Shown here: piece by piece, positions 1 through 8,913 of the stretch | Layout: each line of letters starts with the position of its first letter | Position numbering within the stretch: the first letter of the stretch is position 1 | Origin: an uncultured Brachyspira sp. | Lineage (GTDB): Bacteria; Spirochaetota; Brachyspiria; Brachyspirales; Brachyspiraceae | Assembly: GCA_934725655.1 (NCBI GenBank) | Contig: CAKVCJ010000002.1 | Span: forward strand, 1 to 47,677 | Length of the DNA stretch: 47,677 bases | Direction: 5' to 3' | Program-made: the position numbers and the translations under genes | The notes under the pieces: model-generated | Databases searched by the model: none | Told to the model about the DNA's origin: nothing | What the model saw: the letters and a program-made list of their open reading frames with translations, nothing else

Positions 1-272
1 CGCTTTTTCTTTACCACATATATTGCAATTCAAATCGCTACCCCTATAATATTATAAATAAAATTTTACCATTTAATATAAAAAATTGCAAATATTAATT
101 TTAATAATATATAATATAAAACCTTGAGCCTCTCTCATATATTAAAAGTCGTTATAAAATAGTATATCCACTTATTTCTTTATTTAGAATACTATAAATC
201 TATAGTGGATTTTTCAAATACAAAATTATTGAATATTGAAACAGAATATATTGAAGATTTGAAATTTAATAT

Positions 273-446
273 TTAGTAAACTTTAATTAATAGCGGTTGG
301 TTTAGAGAATATAACGACTTTTGGGATTTGACAGTAGCACCTCTTAAGGCTTTTAATGCATTCATTGCCATATCAATTTCTTTTTTGGTTCTTTGCCCAC
401 CACTAAAATTTAATTCAATATCAATACTATTCTTATTTGACGTATA
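273..446 (-). pseudogene. Possible gene remnant in the left flank
   Basis: An open stretch of 57 codons on the minus strand between two stop codons reads like real protein (for example SGGQRTKKEIDMAMNALKAL). It has no good start codon or ribosome binding site. A 13-base piece of it (aaaagtcgttata) recurs inverted near 145, which suggests rearranged or decayed DNA. I do not recognise the family. Apart from this, bases 1-507 show no supported gene. Confidence 0.25.
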
Positions 447-507
447 TTAACTCGTTCTTTATTTATAATATTAAATATTTTAGTTATAATAATCTAATAC
501 AAAAGTA

Positions 508-536
508 TTGACAAAAAGCCGAAGATGTATTATAAT
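508..536 (+). promoter_or_regulatory. Consensus promoter with no leader before the next gene
   Basis: TTGACA (508-513), a 17-base spacer and TATAAT (531-536). Only six bases separate the -10 box from the ATG at 543, so transcription should start at or next to the start codon. Confidence 0.6.
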
Positions 537-542
537 ATAATT

Positions 543-878
543 ATGGAAAAGAAAAGCTGGCAATCATACAATAATATTCATCATTGTTATAATCTTACGC
601 AACATGTTCAAGCTAAAGCTTCCTGTAAGGGCAGACGCCAACAAAAGCCAAAGCGTCAAAAACAAAGTTGGGTAATTGATAAAACAAAATTAAAAAATAC
701 CAATGCAGACATTTCGGCTTTTTCTATTATTCCTTATATTGTAATAGCTACATTATCAATAGTGATTATATCGATTTTTGATATTATAACATTTATTATA
801 ATTTTATTGATAGTATTACCTGTATTATGGATGGTTATTACAATAATGTCTTGTTTCCAAAATAAAGATAATAAATAA
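543..878 (+). CDS. Small basic protein with C-terminal membrane segments
   Basis: 111 residues from the ATG at 543. I prefer this start because the upstream ATG at 525 lies in front of the -10 box. The N-terminal half is basic and polar (a KGRRQQKPKRQKQ stretch). The C-terminal half is one long or two short hydrophobic segments (roughly residues 58-105), followed by a short charged tail. It looks like an inner-membrane protein of unknown function. It has no ribosome binding site, consistent with leaderless translation, and ends just before the trailer-end CRISPR repeat. Confidence 0.5.
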   Translation: MEKKSWQSYNNIHHCYNLTQHVQAKASCKGRRQQKPKRQKQSWVIDKTKLKNTNADISAFSIIPYIVIATLSIVIISIFDIITFIIILLIVLPVLWMVITIMSCFQNKDNK

Positions 879-879
879 T

Positions 880-3800
880 AATTTTATACCTATATGGTTA
901 GATTTATTATATAAATAAAATAATAAGCTCTACGCAAAAAATCTAAATTTACATTCCAATATGGTTAGATTTATTATGCACGCGTTAAGATTTTTATTTA
1001 TTGGCAAAATCATATTTACATTCCAATATGGTTAGATTTATTATAATAATATATCCAGTTTATTCGACAATACTAATTCCATTTACATTCCAATATGGTT
1101 AGATTTATTATCAAGCTGTAAATATTCTTTTTTCAAACGCTCCAATATTTACATTCCAATATGGTTAGATTTATTATGTTAAGTTCTGGGATTTTGTCGT
1201 AGCGATTAGAAATCATTTACATTCCAATATGGTTAGATTTATTATTGTAATTCATTCGCCTAATAGCTATATAATGCCAAGATTTACATTCCAATATGGT
1301 TAGATTTATTATGGCTGTATATAATGATAAATTAAACCCAGCGCAAAAATTTACATTCCAATATGGTTAGATTTATTATCGGTTTATTTATTCAAGAACA
1401 ATACTATGACGATACATTTACATTCCAATATGGTTAGATTTATTATAAACGAAGAGGCAGAATTAAAAAATAAGTATTATAGATTTACATTCCAATATGG
1501 TTAGATTTATTATTCTACGAAGTGGAACAAAGGCGATTTAACTTTAGATATTTACATTCCAATATGGTTAGATTTATTATCATTATATACTCTTTTAATT
1601 TCATTTTATAATAAGTATTTACATTCCAATATGGTTAGATTTATTATTATGTCCTCCTCTCCCCATAAATAAATCAATTTTTCATTTACATTCCAATATG
1701 GTTAGATTTATTATGTATTTTTTAATAAAAATTCGAGATATGTTTTAAGAATTTACATTCCAATATGGTTAGATTTATTATGAAAAGAGCAGGAAATATT
1801 AAATTTGTAAGTCCTAAATTTACATTCCAATATGGTTAGATTTATTATCTGATTTATTGCAAAAAGTTTATTTCGTTACTATGGATTTACATTCCAATAT
1901 GGTTAGATTTATTATTTCTTTTGGCATTTGTTGCCCGCCGTATATTGTATTATTTACATTCCAATATGGTTAGATTTATTATTCTCTTTGAAGCTTTCTA
2001 TTTTGCGCGGCTATAATCATTTACATTCCAATATGGTTAGATTTATTATAAATTGACGCTCTAAATCGCTTAATACTCTATATTTATTTACATTCCAATA
2101 TGGTTAGATTTATTATCCACAGGCTTCCTGGTCTTGTTTTTTGAATATCTGTATTTACATTCCAATATGGTTAGATTTATTATAAATAAACCAAAATGTT
2201 ATCGTCAAACTTTTCCGTATTTACATTCCAATATGGTTAGATTTATTATACGACTACTTGCATTAATTCTGAAATTTTTAATTCGATTTACATTCCAATA
2301 TGGTTAGATTTATTATTCCAGCACTCATAAGACGCTCATATTGTAAATCAAGATTTACATTCCAATATGGTTAGATTTATTATATAACCTATTTCATAAG
2401 TGCCATTACTCTCAACCTTATTTACATTCCAATATGGTTAGATTTATTATTAAAACAGAAAGCGAAAAAGTAGGACAACAATTAAAATTTACATTCCAAT
2501 ATGGTTAGATTTATTATGAAATTAATGTATATAAAACCAGAAACCATTTATGGATTTACATTCCAATATGGTTAGATTTATTATAAAATGATTATGACTT
2601 AAATCAAAAGCATTTTTGTCATTTACATTCCAATATGGTTAGATTTATTATCAGTATTTCAAACAGCACCAAACACAAACAATACAGAATTTACATTCCA
2701 ATATGGTTAGATTTATTATTCCAATTTTTAAATTCCCATATATTTGGAATTTGGTATTTACATTCCAATATGGTTAGATTTATTATTTGCATCCTAATAC
2801 TGTTTTTATATGATAATTGGTAATTTACATTCCAATATGGTTAGATTTATTATAGACGATAGAGAAGTAGCATTCTTAAAAGTAAGCAGATTTACATTCC
2901 AATATGGTTAGATTTATTATACATGAAACTAATGTATATAAAACCAAACACAACATAATTTACATTCCAATATGGTTAGATTTATTATTAACCTAGGACT
3001 AGGTCAAAAACATAAATTACCAGTATTTACATTCCAATATGGTTAGATTTATTATCCGCTTCTATCAACATAATCGACTTGACTGATTTTCTATTTACAT
3101 TCCAATATGGTTAGATTTATTATCTTAACAATAGTTTCACTATCAACAGCAAGAGTAAAATTTACATTCCAATATGGTTAGATTTATTATGTATGTTTTT
3201 AATTTTGCGTCTGTAGTATCTACCATATTTACATTCCAATATGGTTAGATTTATTATGTTTAATTCTTTAAAGTCTCGTGGTTTTAAACCTGCATTTACA
3301 TTCCAATATGGTTAGATTTATTATCGCTTTATTACTTCTACAAGCCAGACATTTTCCACAATTTACATTCCAATATGGTTAGATTTATTATAATAGAATC
3401 GGGGTTATTATCTTGTTGAAGCCAGACATTTACATTCCAATATGGTTAGATTTATTATTTGTGCTGGTGTTCGTTTTCTCGCCCATTCATACACATTTAC
3501 ATTCCAATATGGTTAGATTTATTATCATTTTTTTATAATTCCGATTGGAAAGGCTACCGCATTTACATTCCAATATGGTTAGATTTATTATGCGTGCGTG
3601 CGCGCTCGATTTAACCGACTGTAAAAGATTTACATTCCAATATGGTTAGATTTATTATGCGTCTGTCGTCAGGTTGTGATAGTTTAGCGATTTTATTTAC
3701 ATTCCAATATGGTTAGATTTATTATTCTGTTCCAAACTCATAAAATATTTTTTGTAAAAATATTTACATTCCAATATGGTTAGATTTATTATAAACATCT

Positions 3801-4322
3801 CTTTTGGTATTCTATCGACATAAACACTATTTACATTCCAATATGGTTAGATTTATTATGTTGACTCGTAGTAAGTCTTCTCCTTTCCAACTTCCATTTA
3901 CATTCCAATATGGTTAGATTTATTATCGAGAAAGTTAGACAAAGTATCAGGGCTATTCATACATTTACATTCCAATATGGTTAGATTTATTATAATCTTT
4001 TAATATAATCGGTTATTTGTTTTTCGTCTATTTACATTCCAATATGGTTAGATTTATTATGACGATTTAAATCTTGTTGATATGCGAATTGCTTCTATTT
4101 ACATTCCAATATGGTTAGATTTATTATAAATATATCGCCAGGAAGACACTCATGCCAACAAACATTTACATTCCAATATGGTTAGATTTATTATTTATAA
4201 AGTCTTCCCATTTACTCCATAATAATCTAGTATTTACATTCCAATATGGTTAGATTTATTATAATTACGCATTGATTTTTCACACTTATCACATCTCCAT
4301 TTACATTCCAATATGGTTAGAT
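880..4322 (-). CRISPR. Type I-B-like CRISPR array, leader-distal piece (51 spacers)
   Basis: A degenerate repeat at 880-910, then 50 nearly identical 31-bp repeats from 947 with spacers of 35-37 bp (period 67), then a truncated repeat at 4299-4322. On the plus strand the repeat begins ATTTACATTCCAATATGG and ends GATTTATTAT. The transcribed (minus) form ends in GGAATGTAAAT, as in clostridial type I-B repeats such as that of Clostridioides difficile. The decayed repeat marks the old, trailer end. The array has no leader of its own here: it stops at the prophage and continues 42 kb away at 46579. Open frames across the repeats are not genes. Confidence 0.97.
1648..1683 (-). other. CRISPR spacer matching the prophage (self-targeting)
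   Basis: Read in crRNA orientation this 36-nt spacer equals prophage positions 6490-6525 (plus strand) at 34 of 36 bases. The two mismatches are at crRNA positions 7 and 9. The bases just 5' of the protospacer are CCT, which fits the CCW PAM known for type I-B in C. difficile. The mismatches fall in one codon (TTG in the spacer, ATT in the prophage: Leu to Ile), so the spacer probably came from a close relative of this phage. Confidence 0.9.
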
Positions 4323-4335
4323 ATAAATTGCATAA
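4299..4335. other. attL: prophage junction inside a CRISPR repeat
   Basis: The first 24 bases of a CRISPR repeat (4299-4322, ending GGTTAGAT) run directly into phage DNA (ATAAATTGCATAA). The missing 3' part of the repeat reappears at 46579-46591. The bases shared by both junctions are TTAGAT (4317-4322), the likely crossover region. Integration therefore used the repeat as attB. Confidence 0.92.
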
Positions 4336-4407
4336 TCTAAAATTTAAACTGCATAATTCAAAATTTAAAACACATCAATTTAAAATCGCATAAATTTAAA
4401 TCGCAAG
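4325..4407. promoter_or_regulatory. Left integrase arm-site repeats
   Basis: Four related short elements lie next to attL: AAATTGCATAA (4325), TTTAAACTGCATAAT (4343), TTTAAAATCGCATAAA (4379) and TTTAAATCGCAAG (4395). Their complements resemble TTTATGCAAGTTAAA near attR (46503, 46543). Repeats on both sides of a core, in opposite orientation, are what arm-type sites of a lambda-like integrase look like. The rest of 4408-4480 holds a small palindrome (TGACAATGTCA, near 4427) and the next gene's ribosome binding site, but no strong promoter. Confidence 0.6.
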
Positions 4408-4480
4408 ATATTAAAAGCTGGCAAATGACAATGTCAAATGACAGAGTTATTAAAAATAAAAAAAATTAAGGAGAATTAAA

Positions 4481-4747
4481 ATGACAAAAGAATTACAAAA
4501 TCAAAAAGTTCTAACAAGAGACGATATAGGAATACATTTCTATTTCAACAACTATGAATATGCAAATGGACATATTTATATCGGCAATTCGATTTTTCAA
4601 AATATTTACAATTTAGAAATCGAAACACAAGAACAAGGCGAGGCTTATGAAGAACATTTAAAAGATACTTTTGAGGGTGAGACAGAAGAATATGCATGCG
4701 AACATTTAGACGAATGCATTGAAGAATTTCAATTTTTAGAATATTAA
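4481..4747 (+). CDS. Small, very acidic early protein
   Basis: 88 residues with AAGGAG upstream. The C-terminal half is strongly acidic (EHLKDTFEGETEEY, EHLDECIEEF), so the protein could mimic DNA or bind a basic partner. It is the first gene inside attL and heads the early operon. A winged-helix gene follows 48 bases downstream. Small acidic proteins beside a DNA-binding regulator in a prophage are a common setting for anti-CRISPR or other anti-defence genes, but no known family is recognised. Confidence 0.8.
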   Translation: MTKELQNQKVLTRDDIGIHFYFNNYEYANGHIYIGNSIFQNIYNLEIETQEQGEAYEEHLKDTFEGETEEYACEHLDECIEEFQFLEY

Positions 4748-4795
4748 AATTTATCTTATGAGTAATTGATATAAAAATAAAAAAGGAGGTTTGGA

Positions 4796-5089
4796 ATGGT
4801 TAGAGAAACGAGCATAAGAGCTTATAACAATGAAGTAAAGCATTTCAAAAATAAGTTATATACGATTATTTTGTCTACTCTTAATGAAATAGATAAAAAT
4901 AATGAAGGTGCTACGAGAGGCGAGATTGCTAATTATTCTAAACTTGAAAAATCGACAGTATCGGCAAGAGTAAACGAAATGTTGAAATTAGGAATGCTAC
5001 AAGAAGTCAGCAGACGGAAATGTAGATTTTCTAAAATATTAAGTTATACGATTGCTATAAATCCGAACAGACAAGGGAGGTTATTCTAA
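4796..5089 (+). CDS. Winged-helix DNA-binding protein
   Basis: 97 residues with an ideal AAAGGAGG binding site. Residues 20-85 read as a winged helix: a helix with TRGEIANYSKLEKSTVSARV followed by NEMLKLGMLQEVSRRKCRF, similar to MarR-like and phage regulatory folds. It probably regulates the early operon or acts with the acidic protein just upstream. A truncated copy of its N-terminus (MVRxTSxR) recurs at 7425. Confidence 0.7.
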   Translation: MVRETSIRAYNNEVKHFKNKLYTIILSTLNEIDKNNEGATRGEIANYSKLEKSTVSARVNEMLKLGMLQEVSRRKCRFSKILSYTIAINPNRQGRLF

Positions 5090-5090
5090 A

Positions 5091-5432
5091 ATGAATGAAA
5101 TAGATATATTGGAAAAAATGGCTTATGAACCGCCTCTTTATTTTCAAAATAAAGAGCCATTATCGGCATTACATTTTGATAAAATAAAAGCGGAGTTTAG
5201 AGTTAAAGGTTTACAAGATGATTTAAAAAATTACTTCTTTATTGAAAGTAAATATAACGAAGAAAGCGAGCGATATATTATTAGATTTAGTTATGGTGGT
5301 TTGGAATTTGAAATATGGACGACATATAAAGATACTATTTTTTATGTAAATATTAAAAATGTTAATCTTTATAAATATGAAAGCAAAGAACAACTAATAA
5401 ATCTTTTTATAAATATCGCATGTGTAATTTAA
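5091..5432 (+). CDS. Hypothetical early phage protein
   Basis: 113 residues, starting one base after the previous stop, so translation is probably coupled. It is mixed alpha/beta with many aromatic residues and has no signal or membrane segment. No family recognised. Confidence 0.65.
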   Translation: MNEIDILEKMAYEPPLYFQNKEPLSALHFDKIKAEFRVKGLQDDLKNYFFIESKYNEESERYIIRFSYGGLEFEIWTTYKDTIFYVNIKNVNLYKYESKEQLINLFINIACVI

Positions 5433-5451
5433 TTAAAAAATAGGTTAAAAA

Positions 5452-5781
5452 ATGATGCAAGTAAAAAACAATGAAAATTATTTTTTAAGAAAAATCGGCG
5501 GGCAAGACGGTTGGGATTTATGCTATAAAGATAATTTACAAAATAGCCCGTGCGTTCAAGTTATAGCAAAATTAAATAATCAATTTGAAGGCGAGACGGA
5601 CACGGCATTTGTAAAGTATGATACTAAAAAAGATATATTGCTATTTGAAGACAAAATACAATATGTATATGCTAATTACGATGTAGACGAATACGATACG
5701 ATGCCCGAAGAGGATTTTTCAAAACATATTGGGCGTTCTCTTTATGCGAGAGCGGGCGCTACATATATAGATAATTATTAA
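5452..5781 (+). CDS. Hypothetical early phage protein
   Basis: 109 residues (109 codons from ATG ATG CAA). It is acidic, with a C-terminal half rich in Asp, Glu and Tyr (YDVDEYDTMPEEDF). No family recognised. It lies in the tightly packed early operon. Confidence 0.65.
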   Translation: MMQVKNNENYFLRKIGGQDGWDLCYKDNLQNSPCVQVIAKLNNQFEGETDTAFVKYDTKKDILLFEDKIQYVYANYDVDEYDTMPEEDFSKHIGRSLYARAGATYIDNY

Positions 5782-5796
5782 GAGGAGGTTATAAAA

Positions 5797-5976
5797 ATGA
5801 AAAATATAAAAAAGTGCGCTATATGTAATGAAGCTATTAAAGATAATCTAATTAAAGTAGATTATTTGAAAATAGACGGCAGTATCGGAATTCAAATGAT
5901 GCACGATAGTTGCTATAAAAAAATTAAAAAATTAGAAAGAGAAGGAGAGAGTAAGGATGGAAGCAGAAGGCTTTAA
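5797..5976 (+). CDS. Small zinc-ribbon-like protein
   Basis: 59 residues with AGAGGAGG upstream. The pattern CAIC (residues 7-10) plus MHDSC (H36, C39) gives four metal ligands spaced as in small treble-clef or zinc-ribbon proteins. It overlaps the start of the next gene by 20 bases. It may bind nucleic acid; the specific role is unknown. Confidence 0.65.
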   Translation: MKNIKKCAICNEAIKDNLIKVDYLKIDGSIGIQMMHDSCYKKIKKLEREGESKDGSRRL

Positions 5977-6361
5977 AGAATTTATTGAAAAAATTAATAA
6001 TAGTAATAAAGACAACGAGGCTTTTAAAAATTTTTCTAAATTAGAAAATCAAATAAAAGATTATATTTTAGAGATTATTTTAAGAGATGATAATTATAAA
6101 TCTATAGACGAAATAGGTATCGAAATAACATGGAAATTGGGACACGAGGTTATACCTGATAACATAATTCCTATCGTATCTGATGTGATGTTTGTCGCTC
6201 ATGAACTTACTAAAATAAATATTTTAAATAAAAAGACAGAAATAAAAAAAAGAACATTTAATTATAATGTAGATGACACATATACAATAGATTATGTAAA
6301 GTTAAATAAAGATTATATAAATAAAATTATTAAGGAGAATAAAGATGAGCGAAGGTTATAA
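5957..6361 (+). CDS. Hypothetical early phage protein
   Basis: 134 residues, mostly helical and charged, starting inside the zinc-ribbon gene with GGAGAG upstream. No family recognised. It overlaps the broken gene downstream. Confidence 0.65.
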   Translation: MEAEGFKEFIEKINNSNKDNEAFKNFSKLENQIKDYILEIILRDDNYKSIDEIGIEITWKLGHEVIPDNIIPIVSDVMFVAHELTKINILNKKTEIKKRTFNYNVDDTYTIDYVKLNKDYINKIIKENKDERRL

Positions 6362-6552
6362 CGAAATCGGAGCATTGGAGTAGTTTTTCTAAAAAGGGAA
6401 ATCTATACGAAAGCGGACATATAAAATTGAACGGTAAAAAATACATAATAAGAGTTTATGACAATAAAAATAAAAAAAATAAACAACCTGAAAAAATTAT
6501 TTATTTATGGGGAGAGGAGGACATAAAAGATGAAAAACGAAATAACGACTAA
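6345..6552 (+). pseudogene. Frameshifted early gene carrying the self-target protospacer
   Basis: An ATG at 6345 with AAGGAG upstream encodes MSEGYNEIGALE and then a TAG at 6381. One frame over, from 6376, the text continues with WSSFSKKGNLYESGHIKL and runs to a TAA at 6550. Together they read as one small phage protein of about 70 residues interrupted by a +1 (or -2) shift, so it is a broken gene or, less likely, programmed frameshifting. The CRISPR protospacer (6490-6525) lies in its 3' part, coding EKIIYLWGEEDI. Confidence 0.6.
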
Positions 6553-7432
6553 TATACAAAAAACTAATTTCAATACGAACGATTTAATTGAAATTAGTAA
6601 AAGAGTAGCGGGAAGCGGGCTTTTAGGAAGTAGAGACGAAAATCAAATATTTACTTTAATGATGCTCGCATACAAAGACGGCATAAATCCAGTGCAGGCA
6701 AGTATGGATTATCATATTATACAAGGCAAACCCGCCTTATCCTCTCAAGCGACTTTAGTTAGATTTCAAAAAGCGGGCGGTAAAATAAAATATCTAAAAA
6801 GAACCGATAACGAATGCACGATTGAATTTTCGCATGAACAAGCGGGAGAGTTAACGATAACATGGAACATGGAACGGGCTAAACAGGCGGGACTTAATTT
6901 GAATAAACAAAATTGGAAACAATATCCACGCCAGATGCTCGCTGCACGCTGTATCGCTGAAGGTGTGCGGGCTTTATATCCAGCCTGCCTTGACGGACTT
7001 TATTTAGTCGAAGAAGTGCAAGATTTTGATAAACCTTTTAATAATCAAAAAAGTAATAATAAAGTTATCAATACTCAAGCGGAGAGTATAGACAATAGTA
7101 AATACGATATTGAAACGAATACTTATACTATTGATGATACAGAACAATATAACACAGTGCCGAGCGGAGCGAATAAAGGAAAATTATGGAAAGATTTAAA
7201 TATTAAAACATTAGACAAGGCTTTACAATATTATAAAGAGAAAAACGAAGACAACTATTCTAATGTAATAGAAAAAATCTTATTAGAAAAAATGAAAGAT
7301 AGAGAAACGGTTTCGGTTAGTGAAGACGAGGATGTATATAACGAAGAGGACGAATATATGTTCGGGGACGACGAAGACGAGATAAACGAAAACGATATTA
7401 TAGATTTTGGGGAGGATAAAAAAAATGGTTAG
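6530..7432 (+). CDS. RecT-like single-strand annealing protein
   Basis: 300 residues. The core (about residues 15-165) has the RecT-type order: an N-terminal screening segment (MMLAYKDGINPVQASMDYHI), a GKPALSSQATLVRFQKAGG stretch, then WNMERAKQAGL and RQMLAARCIAEGVRALYP ending in LVEEV. Phage RecT proteins anneal complementary strands during recombination and replication. The C-terminal third is acidic and low in complexity (EDEDVYNEEDEYMFGDDEDE). It starts inside the broken gene upstream. The VRR-NUC nuclease at 8907 could be a partner, but no classical RecE is seen. Confidence 0.75.
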   Translation: MKNEITTNIQKTNFNTNDLIEISKRVAGSGLLGSRDENQIFTLMMLAYKDGINPVQASMDYHIIQGKPALSSQATLVRFQKAGGKIKYLKRTDNECTIEFSHEQAGELTITWNMERAKQAGLNLNKQNWKQYPRQMLAARCIAEGVRALYPACLDGLYLVEEVQDFDKPFNNQKSNNKVINTQAESIDNSKYDIETNTYTIDDTEQYNTVPSGANKGKLWKDLNIKTLDKALQYYKEKNEDNYSNVIEKILLEKMKDRETVSVSEDEDVYNEEDEYMFGDDEDEINENDIIDFGEDKKNG

Positions 7433-7517
7433 ACAAACAAGTAAAAGAATAGTAGCTGGCGCTTTAGGTATAAGAATAAGAACATTATCGCGATTTGTAT
7501 TGTATTCGTTTCGATAA
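7425..7517 (+). CDS. Very short peptide, probably a gene remnant
   Basis: 30 codons (MVRQTSKRIVAGALGIRIRT and ten more) overlapping the RecT stop, with GGAGG upstream. Its start resembles the N-terminus of the winged-helix protein at 4796 (MVRETSIR), so it may be the stub of a duplicated copy. Confidence 0.35.
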   Translation: MVRQTSKRIVAGALGIRIRTLSRFVLYSFR

Positions 7518-7544
7518 TTTAAATTTTAAAAAAGGAGAACAACA

Positions 7545-7745
7545 ATGACTTATGAAGAAAATAGAATTAAATTAGAAAAAGAAGGCGCAGAATGGTTTGA
7601 TACTTTAAGAAAATTGAAAGCGCTTACAACTTCTATAATCAATAATGAAACTTTAGATATTTTAGAATATACAGATATGCGAGATAATGTAAGAGTTTTT
7701 CTATCGATTATAGAACATCACTTAAATGAATTGGAAAGAAATTAA
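7545..7745 (+). CDS. Small helical early protein
   Basis: 66 residues with AAGGAGAA upstream. It is mostly charged helices and probably a small coiled-coil or helical bundle. No family recognised. Confidence 0.65.
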   Translation: MTYEENRIKLEKEGAEWFDTLRKLKALTTSIINNETLDILEYTDMRDNVRVFLSIIEHHLNELERN

Positions 7746-7807
7746 TTACAATATCAAACAAAACGATATTGAAGTTTTATTTTATTAAAAAAAGAAGGAG
7801 TAGAAAA

Positions 7808-8032
7808 ATGAAAAAAAATAAAGATTTCAAAACTGAAAAAAATAATAAGATTGCATCATTAAAGAAAAAGCAAATTTTGGCAAAATGTTTAGCAATAACT
7901 TTATTATTAAGTAAAGAGCAATACGAAGCATTATCTCCAGACGCTTATAAAAAATTATTTGGGGATTGGACACAAAAAGAGCTAAAATGCTTATATCGTT
8001 TTTACGAAACGAACGAGCTAATTTTAGATTAA
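7808..8032 (+). CDS. Small basic early protein
   Basis: 74 residues from the ATG at 7808. I chose this start over 7769 because GAAGGAG lies at the right distance. The N-terminus is Lys-rich, followed by a helical region ending WTQKELKCLYRFYETNE. No family recognised. Confidence 0.6.
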   Translation: MKKNKDFKTEKNNKIASLKKKQILAKCLAITLLLSKEQYEALSPDAYKKLFGDWTQKELKCLYRFYETNELILD

Positions 8033-8048
8033 AAAAGAGAGGTTAATT

Positions 8049-8462
8049 ATGCTAAAAATATATTTGAGCGGAGCTATATCGAATAAAGACATAAAAGAAG
8101 CGAAAAAAGAATTTTCGGAAGCCGAAAAACGATTAAAAAAATCGATTAAATATTTATTTGATGAAAATCAAATAGAATTTATAAATCCTTTTAAGATTTT
8201 GAAAGTCAATAAAAAATATAGCTATAAAGATTATTTAAGAGAAGATATAAAAGTTTTATGCGATTGTAATATTTTAATCAATATTAGAAATGAAGGCTGG
8301 GAAAAATCGAAAGGAGCAAAACTTGAAAGAAAAATAGCAAGAGTTTTGTTTATAGATATATTTACTATAGAAGAATTTGAATCGTTTATATATCGATACG
8401 ATTTTAAAAGATATATGATAGATTTTTTTACTAATAAAAAGGTTGGAGGTAAAAAATGTTAG
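8049..8462 (+). CDS. DUF4406 / nucleoside deoxyribosyltransferase-like protein
   Basis: 137 residues. The N-terminus MLKIYLSGAIS, then an FSEAEKRL helix, INPF, a YKDYLREDIKVLCDCN block and WEKSKGAKLERKIA match the pattern of DUF4406 proteins. These share the fold of nucleoside 2-deoxyribosyltransferases and are common in phage early operons. A role in nucleotide metabolism is possible but the catalytic activity is not proven by the sequence. It overlaps the next gene by seven bases. Confidence 0.75.
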   Translation: MLKIYLSGAISNKDIKEAKKEFSEAEKRLKKSIKYLFDENQIEFINPFKILKVNKKYSYKDYLREDIKVLCDCNILINIRNEGWEKSKGAKLERKIARVLFIDIFTIEEFESFIYRYDFKRYMIDFFTNKKVGGKKC

Positions 8463-8710
8463 TAATATTAAGATTATCAAAAACTTTTGCATATAACATA
8501 CGCAGAGCATCTAGATTTGAGCTACACGGCAATATATTAAAAATTATAGACGAAGAAGGTATACAGATAGTTGATTATACATTGCCGTTATCCGAAGAGC
8601 ATTCCAAAATCTTTTTTGATATTTTTTTAGGTAATTTGAGTATAGGTAATTATGTCGATATAGATAGTCTTATTAAGAATAATTTTAAAGATGTGATGTT
8701 GAAGGAATAA
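8456..8710 (+). CDS. Hypothetical early phage protein
   Basis: 84 residues with GGAGG upstream inside the preceding gene. Mixed alpha/beta, no recognised family. Confidence 0.55.
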   Translation: MLVILRLSKTFAYNIRRASRFELHGNILKIIDEEGIQIVDYTLPLSEEHSKIFFDIFLGNLSIGNYVDIDSLIKNNFKDVMLKE

Positions 8711-8712
8711 TT

Positions 8713-8913
8713 ATGTATATATTAGAAAATCAAAATAAAAAAGAAATTAAAATGAAATACACGATTGATATTGAATTATATAATAAAAACATAGAACGAC
8801 ATGAATGCGATAATATGCAACATGTTTTATATAAGTTAAGAATAATCGAAGCGGAATATAAAGATACAATTAAAAAGATTATTCTAAAACCGAGCTGGAG
8901 TGAAAAATGTTAA
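8713..8913 (+). CDS. Hypothetical early phage protein
   Basis: 66 residues, two bases after the previous stop. It has a KYTIDIELYNKNIERHEC strand pattern followed by a helix. It overlaps the nuclease gene by seven bases. No family recognised. Confidence 0.55.
   Translation: MYILENQNKKEIKMKYTIDIELYNKNIERHECDNMQHVLYKLRIIEAEYKDTIKKIILKPSWSEKC

Noticed and set aside
1..507. Second leader or cas gene to the left of the array
   Set aside because: No cas-like sequence or leader-type promoter is seen there, and the degenerate repeat marks this side as the trailer end.
2635..2823. Open frame across CRISPR repeats and spacers
   Set aside because: It encodes the repeat itself several times (MVRFII, HSNMVRFII) and is a by-product of the repeat having no stop in that frame.
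8274..8510. Leftward open frames opposite the early and late genes
   Set aside because: They are antisense shadows of well-supported rightward genes with good ribosome binding sites.
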